A stretch of DNA of 40,699 nt from positions 1-40,699 of the forward strand of contig DASZPV010000125.1 of NCBI GenBank assembly GCA_035549875.1, given 5' to 3'. The stretch is from JAKFWI01 sp035549875. Its GTDB lineage: Bacteria > Pseudomonadota > Alphaproteobacteria > Caulobacterales > Aquidulcibacteraceae. The notes below the pieces were generated by a model that worked only from the letters and a program-made list of their open reading frames with translations, had not been told where the DNA came from and did no database searches. Every line of letters starts with the position of its first letter. The first letter of the stretch is position 1. A program made the position numbers and the translations under genes. This document shows, piece by piece, positions 25,753 to 33,390 of this stretch.

Positions 25753-26844
25753 TCAAAACGACACGGACACCACGGGCGCTTCGCCCTTGGCGATCAGCTC
25801 GGGTATCTTGGGCGAGGCGTTTTCCCAAACCAGCAGCATGGACCTTTTATCGGCGTAGCCGGTGTGGCGGATATCGGCGGGCATGCAGGCCACGTCGCCG
25901 GCCTTCATGATGACCCGCGCGCGGTTTTTGCCGGTCTCCTTGTCCTTCACGTCCCAGACGATCTCATCGGTCAGCACGATGAACCATTCGCACCGGTCGT
26001 TGCCGTGATCGACCGGCAGAATGAATTCCTCCGACGTCGGACAAAACAGGCTCTCGCCGACGACGGAACACACGGACGGGTTCCACGTCACGTCCGACCG
26101 GGACAAATAACCAAAAAGATTGAACGCGCCGACTTCGGCTTCAAAACCGGGTTCGGCCTCGACCAGCGGCACATCCTGCGGGACATCCGCAAACATCCGG
26201 TTCACCGGGAAGCCGTTTTCGTCAGTGCGCACCGGCGAATCGCCCGGCAGGCCAACCATGCGGCGCGCCGTCACGCGCAAGCGCTCGACGGCGCTGTCGT
26301 TGCTGCCGTTCTTCGTTCCCCACGGCGTACCGGTTTCCATCGGCGCCGCGAACGGGTCGTAGCCGGTGTTAGTCCAGTCGCCGATCATCGACTTGAACAC
26401 CGACATCAGCACGTCGCTCGGGAGACGTTCCGAAAAGTCGCGTCCGGCCTTCTTGTAGCTGTCGTTGTAAAGGCCAGCGAACATCGTGACTTCGCCGTAG
26501 TGATTGGTGGTTCCGAACACGCCGTCGAAATTGACCGTGCCGTAGAAAAAGCCCCAGGCGACATCCCGCATGAGCGCGCGCAGGAAAGCATCGATCGGCA
26601 TGATATGGCTGCCGCCGGGCCAGGTGATGCGTGCGAAATATTCGTCGCGGTGAAACTCGAAGCTGCCGGCCTGGAAGGCGCGGTATCCGTTAAGGTTGTC
26701 GGCGCCAAGCACAGCCGAATGGCGTGCGAGTTTTATCTCTGCAGGTTTAGAGGCCGCCGCTGGCGCGGCAGTCGCCGCTGGCGTGGAGCCCGCCGCCGGC
26801 GCGCTCTCGGCCTTTACGCTTGGCTTCTTGTTGAACAAACCCAT
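25753..26844 (-). CDS. hapD: Hydroquinone 1,2-dioxygenase, large catalytic subunit (HapD/PnpD)
   Basis: A 363-residue cupin-fold protein. The Fe(II) site known for PnpD (His, Asn two residues on, Glu six on, a second His 47 on) is reproduced exactly as H280, N282 and E286 in DHGNDRCE and H327 in DIRHTGY. The enzyme opens hydroquinone with oxygen to 4-hydroxymuconic semialdehyde. Residue numbers are shifted by 24 from PnpD because of an N-terminal Ala/Pro/Ser/Thr-rich extension (residues about 8-36). The ATG at 26844 has a GAGG upstream at good spacing. It lies between the small subunit gene (49 bp upstream) and the dehydrogenase gene. Confidence 0.95.
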   Translation of the reverse strand: MGLFNKKPSVKAESAPAAGSTPAATAAPAAASKPAEIKLARHSAVLGADNLNGYRAFQAGSFEFHRDEYFARITWPGGSHIMPIDAFLRALMRDVAWGFFYGTVNFDGVFGTTNHYGEVTMFAGLYNDSYKKAGRDFSERLPSDVLMSVFKSMIGDWTNTGYDPFAAPMETGTPWGTKNGSNDSAVERLRVTARRMVGLPGDSPVRTDENGFPVNRMFADVPQDVPLVEAEPGFEAEVGAFNLFGYLSRSDVTWNPSVCSVVGESLFCPTSEEFILPVDHGNDRCEWFIVLTDEIVWDVKDKETGKNRARVIMKAGDVACMPADIRHTGYADKRSMLLVWENASPKIPELIAKGEAPVVSVSF

Positions 26845-26893
26845 GATCGACCTCGGCGTTGGTTATGTGGAGCCGCGCAGGTTAGCGCGGGGC

Positions 26894-27391
26894 TTAATTG
26901 ACTTGGCAGATGCTCGCCCACTTCTGGATGGTGAGCGGACCTTCGATTGTCTGAAACATGACGGCGGCCGGATTGTCGGCCTGGAAGCGGTAGGCGCTGC
27001 CGGCGGGCAGTAGGCCCATGTGCCCGCGCCCAAGCACGAGCCGGCCCATTTTGCGGCCCTCTGGATCGGCGGGCAGAAGGTGCGCGCCCTTTTCATCGGC
27101 CGGGACGGCCGGTTTGGCCAATTTGACCAGATGCACCTCAAGCACGCCGTCCATGCAAAGAACGAATTCGTCGTGGCTTGCCGCATACCAGGGCGAAACG
27201 CCCTCGGCGCGCGAGGCCTCAATCACATATTCGAAATTCTTCGCCACCGCGACCCGCTCCCAGGGCGCCGCCTTGCTGCACACCTCGAAGACATTCGAGA
27301 AGACGTAATTCTTGGGATCGTCATCGACGATCTCCACCCGTCCCTTCTCGAAGTCATTCAAAGCGCCAAACCTGGTTTGGTACTCCCTCAT
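26894..27391 (-). CDS. hapC: Hydroquinone 1,2-dioxygenase, small subunit (HapC/PnpC)
   Basis: A 165-residue cupin-like protein of about 18 kDa, the size of the small subunit of two-component hydroquinone dioxygenases, which form alpha2-beta2 tetramers with a roughly 38-kDa partner. It contains EASRAEGVSPWYAASHDEFVLCMDGVLEVHLVKL and GHMGLLPAGSAYRF, a degenerate cupin that need not bind iron. The gene pair order small-large followed by a dehydrogenase matches the Hap/Pnp arrangement. The start at 27391 has AGGGG seven bases upstream. It is the first gene of its operon and is preceded by a direct repeat typical of AraC-type activator sites. Confidence 0.93.
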   Translation of the reverse strand: MREYQTRFGALNDFEKGRVEIVDDDPKNYVFSNVFEVCSKAAPWERVAVAKNFEYVIEASRAEGVSPWYAASHDEFVLCMDGVLEVHLVKLAKPAVPADEKGAHLLPADPEGRKMGRLVLGRGHMGLLPAGSAYRFQADNPAAVMFQTIEGPLTIQKWASICQVN

Positions 27392-27448
27392 AGCATGGCC
27401 CCTTCGTGAACTTAGCCGCTAGCAATGCCCGGCCTACAGTGAAGAGTC

Positions 27449-27477
27449 CTGCACAAATTGAGCTTACGCTGCACAAA
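27449..27477 (-). promoter_or_regulatory. Direct repeat, probable AraC-family activator site upstream of hapC
   Basis: On the minus strand TTTGTGCAG occurs twice, at 27477-27469 and 27457-27449, with a 20-bp period, about two helical turns. This is the layout of AraC/XylS-type operators, where two HTH motifs per subunit read tandem half sites next to the -35. It lies 58-86 bp upstream of the hapC start and just after the end of the araC-type gene. Confidence 0.62.
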
Positions 27478-27497
27478 AACGCTTGTCGCGGAAGGCA

Positions 27498-28400
27498 CTA
27501 GCTGTGGTCGCGGCGATACCTGGCCGGCGTCGCGCCGGTAAACCGCCTGAATACGCGCGTGAGATGTTCCTGGTGGGCGAATCCGCAATCGATCGCGATC
27601 TCGGCGATTGGCATTTTGCACTGCAACATGCGTTTGGCTCGCTCGACCCGCATTCCCATCAAATGCTGGTGTGGCGGGGCGCCGGCTGAAGCCTTGAAGC
27701 GTTTGGCGAAATGGCTGGGGCTCAAATCCAGCGCCGCGGCCAATTGCGCCAGGCTGATCGGCCCGCCGAGATGGGCGTCCATATATTCGATGGCGCGTTC
27801 CAACTGGACGCGCGACAGACCGCCGAGCACGTCGGCTTCGGCCGCGGTCGCTTTGGCGGAATGTTTGCAGAGCAATTGTGCGGCCAGCATCCGGGCAAGG
27901 TAGTCGATGTACATGGGCGACGTTGGGTCCGGATCGGCGAGCGCTTCGCGCACGCTGACGGCTATGCCCTCGATCATCGGGTCGCGTTCGCCGAGGCGCG
28001 GCTGGAGTTGCATGTCTTCGGCGCTGACCATGCCGAAATCCGCCGCCACTTCTTCCAGCAACTGGCGCCGCAGATAGATGTGCAAACTGTCGAGGCGTCC
28101 CTCCAGGCGCACGCCGAAATCCATTTCCGCCGGCAGGATGAAAAGCCCGCCGGGCGCTATGACTTTGCGGTCGTGGGCTTTGCCGAGGTTGCGCGAAACG
28201 GCTACCGGGCCGTCCAGATGCAGCACGATGAGATGGGCGGGTACGCCGTCGAATTTGTCCTCGTAGGGCGCCTCGCGCTGGGCGGCGGCGAACATCGAGG
28301 TCCATCCCAATTCGTCGCTACGCTGGTGGGAAACGACATCGGGACGGCGCAGGATGCCGTGGGTGTCGCTCAGCCTGAACAGCGGGACGGCAGGGGTCAT
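27498..28400 (-). CDS. AraC/XylS-family transcriptional activator of the hydroquinone genes
   Basis: A 300-residue regulator. The C-terminal 100 residues hold two HTH motifs: ISLAQLAAALDLSPSHFAKRFKASAG and MPIAEIAIDCGFAHQEHLTRVFRRFTGATPARYRR. The N-terminal region is a cupin-type ligand domain. The start is the ATG at 28400, whose ATGA overlaps the stop of the dioxygenase gene by 4 bp; the longer reading to 28445 lies inside that gene. It is transcribed as the last gene of the dehydratase-BKACE-maleylacetate reductase-dioxygenase operon and directly precedes hapC on the same strand. It therefore most likely activates hapC in response to hydroquinone or a related metabolite, which is inference from position. 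Confidence 0.9.
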   Translation of the reverse strand: MTPAVPLFRLSDTHGILRRPDVVSHQRSDELGWTSMFAAAQREAPYEDKFDGVPAHLIVLHLDGPVAVSRNLGKAHDRKVIAPGGLFILPAEMDFGVRLEGRLDSLHIYLRRQLLEEVAADFGMVSAEDMQLQPRLGERDPMIEGIAVSVREALADPDPTSPMYIDYLARMLAAQLLCKHSAKATAAEADVLGGLSRVQLERAIEYMDAHLGGPISLAQLAAALDLSPSHFAKRFKASAGAPPHQHLMGMRVERAKRMLQCKMPIAEIAIDCGFAHQEHLTRVFRRFTGATPARYRRDHS

Positions 28401-29269
28401 CGCGACGCATTCTCTAGCACGAAGCGATATTTCAGCCAACGCCAAGGCGCGTCTATCACGCGTCCATCGGGGCCCTTCCCAGGCGCCAGGAGCGGAAGAT
28501 CGACAATGAGGTCGTCCTTGACGGCGAAGACGGCGTCACTGTCGAGGTATGGATCGCCATTCAAGAAAATGTGGGTGACAAGGGTTTCGTGGCCGGCGGC
28601 CTCGATCATGAAATGCACGTGCGCCGGGCGCCAGGGATGACAACTCGCAGCCGCGAGCATATCGCCAACGGGCCCGTCGTGAGGAATGCGATAGGCCGTT
28701 GGCGCCGTCGTCCAGAACCGCAGCCGTCCGGCTTGGTCGGTCTTGAAACGCGCCCGCAAGTGCGGGCCTTCGCCCGGATGCTGCACGTCGTAAAAGCCTT
28801 CGCGATCCGATTGCCACACATCCACCTTGGCGAGCGGGATGGGGCGACTGTCCAGCGCGGTCACTTCGATATCGACATAAAGGGGCGCGCCCTCCTCGCC
28901 GTCCGCGATGTCGGCGCCATCTTCGCGAACGGGCGGATCGTCCACATAGAATGGGCCGAGTACGGTGCTTGGCGTTGCCCCGGCGCGCGCGCGATGGTTG
29001 ATCGCATCGACCAGGGTGGAGATCCCCAGCGCGTCCGAAAGCAAGATAAACTCGTGGCGGCCATCCACCGAAATGCGGCCGGCGCGCGCAAGAAAATCGA
29101 CCGCCCCCCGCCATTCCTCACTGGTCGGCTCCACGTCGCGCACGAAGCCGTGCAAATGGCTGATCAGGCTTTGCAGGATCGCCCGCAGCCGCGGATCCGG
29201 CGCCGCGCCGAAACGCGCCAGCACCGCCTCGGTGATGCTGCTTTCGTCTAAGGCGCGCTTCCCGGTCAT
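28397..29269 (-). CDS. chqB: Hydroxyquinol 1,2-dioxygenase (intradiol ring-cleavage)
   Basis: A 290-residue intradiol dioxygenase. An N-terminal helical dimerisation domain is followed by the beta-sandwich with GPFYV, DVWQSDREGFYDVQ, the second ligand Tyr in YRIPHDGP, and HPWRPAHVHF with both ligand histidines. It would place Fe(III) between two Tyr and two His. Members linked to maleylacetate reductase cleave hydroxyquinol (1,2,4-trihydroxybenzene) to maleylacetate; catechol dioxygenases are the alternative. The start at 29269 (MTGKRALDES) gives a 4-bp ATGA overlap with the maleylacetate reductase gene; the ORF extension upstream lies within that gene. Confidence 0.9.
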   Translation of the reverse strand: MTGKRALDESSITEAVLARFGAAPDPRLRAILQSLISHLHGFVRDVEPTSEEWRGAVDFLARAGRISVDGRHEFILLSDALGISTLVDAINHRARAGATPSTVLGPFYVDDPPVREDGADIADGEEGAPLYVDIEVTALDSRPIPLAKVDVWQSDREGFYDVQHPGEGPHLRARFKTDQAGRLRFWTTAPTAYRIPHDGPVGDMLAAASCHPWRPAHVHFMIEAAGHETLVTHIFLNGDPYLDSDAVFAVKDDLIVDLPLLAPGKGPDGRVIDAPWRWLKYRFVLENASR

Positions 29270-30345
29270 GCGTCTCGTTCCGCTGACGAAGAGGGCGCGC
29301 GGCCGAAATAGGCGTCGTCGAGCAGGGCGCGAATGGCGCCGCGTTCGATGGCGCGCGGGTTCCAATAGGGGTTCTGAACCGCCAGATCGGCGGCCCGGTC
29401 CAGGCCCTCCTGCGGCATGCCAATCGCCTGCAGCGATGTCGGCGCGCCGAGCGAACGGGCGAGGTCGAAAAGACCCTTTGCAGCTTCGGGCGCGCCGAGC
29501 GCGCGGCTAAGGCGCTTCATCGCGCCCGGCGCCGCCGCCGCGTTGTAGGCGATGGCGTAGGGCAGGATGACCGTGTGGGTCGGCGCGTGCGGAAGGTCGA
29601 AACTGCCGCCAAGAACATGGCACAGCTTGTGGTGCAGCGCCATGCCGACCGATCCCAGGCAAACCCCGCACGCCCACGCGCCATATAGCGCGTCCGAGCG
29701 CGCTTCACGATCGCCTGGGTTGGCGATAATGGCGGGCAGGGCCGAAGCCAAAGCGCGAACGCCTTCTTCGGCGATCAGCGAGACGATCGGATTGGCGTCC
29801 TGCGCGTAAAGCGCTTCGGCCGCATGCGCGATTGCATTCATCCCCGATGTCGCGCTCAGAGCCGGGGGCAGGGTCATCGTCAAATCGACGTCATAAAGGA
29901 TGACCTCGGGCAACACCTTCAAAGAGCGTTGGGTGGTCTTTATCCCGTCGCGCGTCTCGCCGAGAATGGGCGTCGCCTCCGAGCCGGCATAGGTGGTTGG
30001 GATAACGATCTGAGGCATATCGGTGCGCAGAGCGATGGCCTTGCCGAGGCCCGTCGTGGAGCCGCCGCCCACGGCGACGACGCAATCGCCGCGCATCGAT
30101 TGCACCGCAGCCATGGCCCTCTCGGTAACGTCTGTCGGCGTGTGCATCGTCGCCCACGGGACTACGCCCGCGGCCAGTTCGCCGATCTGGGCCTTCACCG
30201 CCTGTGCGGTGGTCTCTTGCTCGGGTGTGGAAAGCACGATCGCGCGGCTGCAGCCGAGCGCGCGGATTTCATCAGAAACGCGCGCGAGCGTCCCGAAGCC
30301 GAATAGGACTTTGCCAGGCAGAGCGGCGTAATTGAAGGCCTGCAT
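29266..30345 (-). CDS. hapF: Maleylacetate reductase
   Basis: A 359-residue iron-type alcohol dehydrogenase family enzyme of the maleylacetate reductase branch, which reduces maleylacetate to 3-oxoadipate with NAD(P)H. Typical blocks are VAVGGGSTTGLGKAIALRT, IVIPTTYAGSEATPILGET, SGMNAIAHAAEALY and HHKLCHVLGGSFDLPHAPTHTVILP, close to characterised members. Both ring-cleavage routes in the window (hydroquinone and hydroxyquinol) end in maleylacetate, so this is the common step. It follows the BKACE gene after 38 bp and is coupled by ATGA to the dioxygenase gene. No second maleylacetate reductase is seen. Confidence 0.95.
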   Translation of the reverse strand: MQAFNYAALPGKVLFGFGTLARVSDEIRALGCSRAIVLSTPEQETTAQAVKAQIGELAAGVVPWATMHTPTDVTERAMAAVQSMRGDCVVAVGGGSTTGLGKAIALRTDMPQIVIPTTYAGSEATPILGETRDGIKTTQRSLKVLPEVILYDVDLTMTLPPALSATSGMNAIAHAAEALYAQDANPIVSLIAEEGVRALASALPAIIANPGDREARSDALYGAWACGVCLGSVGMALHHKLCHVLGGSFDLPHAPTHTVILPYAIAYNAAAAPGAMKRLSRALGAPEAAKGLFDLARSLGAPTSLQAIGMPQEGLDRAADLAVQNPYWNPRAIERGAIRALLDDAYFGRAPSSSAERDA

Positions 30346-30383
30346 AGCTTTGGCGCACCTCCGACGCTCAACGGCACCGCACG

Positions 30384-31331
30384 CTAGCCCGCGCTGCGAG
30401 CCCGATCCAGCGTCTGAACCTCTCCAGTCGAACCCAAGGTGGCTCGACTGGCGGCGGCGGCGGGGGCGAGGATGGCGCGGGCTTCCGCCACGCTCGCGAT
30501 CGATCCGCCCAATTGCTCAACTATGTTGACGCCCTTTTCGACCAACTCGGCGTTGTCGCGGGCGAGTTGGCCCTTGCTGATATAGACATTGTCCTCCAGG
30601 CCCACCCGCACATGGCCGCCAAGCAGCCATGTCTGCGCCAGCATTGGAAACTCCTGCCTGCCGATGCCGAATGCGCCCCAAATCGAATCCGGCGGCAATT
30701 GGCTGACGAGATAGTGCAGGGTGGCTGGATCGGCTGGGGCGCCGAAGCGGACGCCCAACACCAATTGAATCATCGGCGGCGCGCGCAAGACGCCTTTTTC
30801 CATCAGGCTCTTGGCCATTTGCAAATCGCCGGTATCGAACAATTCGAGTTCCGGAATAACGCCCGCCGCGTAGATCCGACGCGCCATCGCCTCGACGCTC
30901 TTTGGCGTGTTGATGACGACGTTCGGTCCGGAATTCATCGTGTTTAAATCGAGGCTGCAGACTTCTGGCTTAAGCGCTTCAACGTGAACGACACGCTGTT
31001 CGCCAGGCACCAGGGTGGTGCCCGGCCCGGCGACGCGGGGATCGGGATCGCCGGGCAGGAAGCGTCCGCCTTCGCCGGTCGATAAATTGATGATGACGTC
31101 GGAGCCGGCTTGCCGAATCCGGTCGACGATTTCCTGGAACAGCGATAGCTCCATCGTGCCGCGCTCGGTCTTCGGATCGCGGGCGTGCAAGTGCACCATG
31201 GCGGCGCCGGCGCGATGCGCCTCAATGGCGGCGGTTGCGATTTCAGCGGGCGTGATCGGCAGTCGCGGATGTTGATCGCGCCGAGTCGAATTGCCGGTGA
31301 CGGCGCAGGTTAGAATAGTCTTGCGTTGCAC
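30384..31331 (-). CDS. Beta-keto acid cleavage enzyme (BKACE, DUF849)
   Basis: A 315-residue zinc TIM-barrel enzyme that cleaves a beta-keto acid with acetyl-CoA to acetoacetate and a shorter acyl-CoA. Zinc ligands H47 and H49 lie in VHLHARDP and the Glu in GLEDN; the catalytic Arg and Asp are in GGHVRVGLEDN. The Ser of INLSTGEGG and the Glu in ELELFDTG match the 3-keto-5-aminohexanoate enzyme Kce. Kce's Glu14, which binds the substrate amino group, is replaced: TGAE there is TGNS here, arguing against an amino substrate. Its place between the dehydratase (19 bp) and maleylacetate reductase (38 bp) genes suggests 3-oxoadipate as the substrate, an inference. Confidence 0.92.
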   Translation of the reverse strand: MQRKTILTCAVTGNSTRRDQHPRLPITPAEIATAAIEAHRAGAAMVHLHARDPKTERGTMELSLFQEIVDRIRQAGSDVIINLSTGEGGRFLPGDPDPRVAGPGTTLVPGEQRVVHVEALKPEVCSLDLNTMNSGPNVVINTPKSVEAMARRIYAAGVIPELELFDTGDLQMAKSLMEKGVLRAPPMIQLVLGVRFGAPADPATLHYLVSQLPPDSIWGAFGIGRQEFPMLAQTWLLGGHVRVGLEDNVYISKGQLARDNAELVEKGVNIVEQLGGSIASVAEARAILAPAAAASRATLGSTGEVQTLDRARSAG

Positions 31332-31350
31332 GGCTTTTCCTCAGGATGCG

Positions 31351-33099
31351 TCAGAATATTACAGGTTCGTCCACTGGCCTGCCGAATGCGCTTTCCAGGA
31401 AGTCAAAATCGCAGCCTTCGTTGGCGGGGCGGATATGCTTGCTGAACATCCAGCCATAGCCGCGTTCATAGCGCCGCTCCGGCAGCTTCCAAGCCGCGCG
31501 CCGCTCGGCCAGTTCGGCGTCGGACACTTCCAGGTGAATCTTGCGGTTGGGGATGTCGATCGAAATCGCATCGCCGTTGCGGACCAGCGCCAGCGGCCCG
31601 CCGACAAAGGATTCCGGCGCGATATGCAGGACGCATGCGCCATAACTCGTGCCGCTCATGCGCGCATCTGAAAGGCGGAGGATGTCGCGAACGCCCTGCT
31701 TCAGCAATTTGGTCGGGATCGGCAACAGGCCCCACTCGGGCATGCCTGGCCCACCTTGGGGGCCGGCGTTACGCAAAATCAGCACGTGATCGGGCGTGAC
31801 GTCGAGGTTTTCGTCGTCCAGCGTTTTTATCATCGTCGGATAGTCGTCGAATACCATCGCGGGGCCAGTGTGCTTGAGAAAGCGGGGGTCACACGCGCTC
31901 GCCTTGATCACGCAGCCGTCGGGCGCGAGATTCCCGGTTAATACAGCCAGCGCGCCTTCCGCATAGATCGGATTGTCGAGCGGGCGGATGACGTCGTCGT
32001 TGAAGACTTTCGCCTCCGCTATGTTTTCTCCGACGGTCTTGCCGGTGACGGTCATGGCGTCGAGATGGAGATGATCCCGCAAACGTGCCATCAACGCCGG
32101 CAGGCCGCCCGCATAGTAGAAGTCCTCCATCAGATAGGTGTCGCCGCTGGGGCGCACGTTGGCGATCACGGGCACTTTACGGCTAATCGATTCGAAGTCG
32201 CCGAGGCCGATGTCATGACCGGCGCGCCGCGCCTGGGCGATCAAATGGATGATCGCATTCGTCGAGCAGCCCATCGCCATGGCCACGACGATGCCGTTCT
32301 CGAACGCCTGGCGGGTTTGTATTTTGTCTGGGGTGAGGTCCTCCCACACCATTTCGACGATACGCCGGCCGGCCTCAGAGCACATGCGGATATGGTTGGA
32401 ATCCACCGCCGGGATCGAGGATGCGCCGGTCAATGTCATGCCGATGCTTTCGGCGATGCCGGTCATGGTGCTGGCGGTGCCCATGGTCATGCATGTGCCG
32501 TTGCTGCGCGCCAGCCCCGCGCCGATATCGATCCAGTCTTGGTCGCTGATCGTGCCGGCCTTGCGCTCGTTCCAATATTTCCAGGAATCCGAGCCGGAAC
32601 CGAGCACCTTGCCGGCCCAATTTCCGCGGAGCATAGGGCCGGCGGGAATGTAGATCGCCGGCAGGCCCGCGCTGGTCGCCCCCAGCAACAAAGCCGGCGT
32701 GGTCTTATCGCATCCGCCCATCAGCACCGCGCCATCGACGGGATGGCTGCGCAGCAGTTCTTCGGACTCCATCGCCAGCAGATTGCGATAGAGCATTGTG
32801 GTCGGTTTGACGAAAGTCTCCGAAAGGGAAATCGCGGGCAGTTCCAGGGGAAAGCCGCCGGCCTGCAGGATGCCGCGCTTTACGTCGTCCACGCGGGTCT
32901 TGAAGTGCGCGTGGCACTGATTGATGTCGGACCAGGTGTTGAGGATGGCGATGACCGGTTTGCCTTCCCATTCCTTGATCGAATAGCCCAGTTGCATGCC
33001 GCGTGAGCGGTGCATGGCGCCGCGCAGATCGTCTGGCGCGAACCAGCGCGCGCTTCTCAGCGAGGCAGGCGTTTTGCGGCGTGTCACATTATTCACCAT
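31351..33099 (-). CDS. IlvD/EDD-family sugar-acid dehydratase (L-arabinonate/D-xylonate dehydratase-like)
   Basis: A 582-residue iron-sulfur dehydratase. Its three cluster cysteines, C62, C130 and C203, sit with the spacing of L-arabinonate dehydratase (59/127/200, shifted by three), and the Mg-binding Lys (K132) follows in GGCDKTTP. RSARWFAPDDLRG, NTWSDINQCHAHF and GTASTMTGIAES are typical of this pentonate/hexonate group rather than branched-chain amino acid synthesis. It removes water from an aldonate to a 2-keto-3-deoxy acid. I chose ATG 33099, which gives the family's length; a TTG at 33162 would add 21 residues. It is first in the operon with BKACE and maleylacetate reductase, about 200 bp from a putative GntR operator. 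Confidence 0.9.
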   Translation of the reverse strand: MVNNVTRRKTPASLRSARWFAPDDLRGAMHRSRGMQLGYSIKEWEGKPVIAILNTWSDINQCHAHFKTRVDDVKRGILQAGGFPLELPAISLSETFVKPTTMLYRNLLAMESEELLRSHPVDGAVLMGGCDKTTPALLLGATSAGLPAIYIPAGPMLRGNWAGKVLGSGSDSWKYWNERKAGTISDQDWIDIGAGLARSNGTCMTMGTASTMTGIAESIGMTLTGASSIPAVDSNHIRMCSEAGRRIVEMVWEDLTPDKIQTRQAFENGIVVAMAMGCSTNAIIHLIAQARRAGHDIGLGDFESISRKVPVIANVRPSGDTYLMEDFYYAGGLPALMARLRDHLHLDAMTVTGKTVGENIAEAKVFNDDVIRPLDNPIYAEGALAVLTGNLAPDGCVIKASACDPRFLKHTGPAMVFDDYPTMIKTLDDENLDVTPDHVLILRNAGPQGGPGMPEWGLLPIPTKLLKQGVRDILRLSDARMSGTSYGACVLHIAPESFVGGPLALVRNGDAISIDIPNRKIHLEVSDAELAERRAAWKLPERRYERGYGWMFSKHIRPANEGCDFDFLESAFGRPVDEPVIF

Positions 33100-33390
33100 G
33101 ATTGAAGGCTTGCGATCGGGGGGCGGAGAGGGCCCAGACAATTCCCTGAGTTTGCGTTTCAATCCATCCCGATGACCTCAGGCGCGCTGTTAGGGCGCGC
33201 GGCAAGATTTTGAGCCATTCGCGTCACGGTCAGGCGCCTTCTCCGAGGGCTCCCCGGAGTTAGCCGCGCCGCAGCGAAGCCTTGGCATTGGCTTGTCGGG
33301 TTGTCAACAATATTGTCGAACAAAAGAGGGCCGCAGTCGGGCTGAAGGGAGCCCCCGGCCCCTTGGTTTTTGAAGCGTCAAGCCGGCGGC
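33100..33390. other. 291-bp intergenic leader upstream of the dehydratase operon
   Basis: Apart from the operator at 33301-33323, this gap has no convincing ORF. A weak GC-rich inverted repeat (CTCCG...CGGAG) is at 33241-33259. The first 200 bases would be a long 5' leader of the dehydratase mRNA. A TTG at 33162 could extend the dehydratase N-terminus but finds no support in family length. No riboswitch fold was recognised. Confidence 0.4.
33301..33323 (-). promoter_or_regulatory. Putative GntR-family operator, copy 2 (dehydratase-BKACE operon)
   Basis: TTGTCAACAATATTGTCG differs at one base from the other two copies and is the most symmetric, with a perfect ACAATATTGT core and a following AACAA. 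It lies in the 291-bp gap between the end of gntR and the dehydratase start, about 200 bp upstream of the latter. The element has the same orientation towards its operon as the other copies, with a TTGACA hexamer. The long leader downstream of it is unexplained. Confidence 0.68.

Noticed and set aside
25864..26901. 345-codon plus-strand ORF opposite hapD
   Set aside because: Antisense shadow; hapD has exact iron ligands.
32065..33006. 313-codon plus-strand ORF opposite the IlvD/EDD gene
   Set aside because: Antisense shadow; the dehydratase shows all cluster cysteines.
33241..33259. CTCCG...CGGAG repeat in the dehydratase leader
   Set aside because: Five-base stem with bulge only; not enough for a terminator or riboswitch call.
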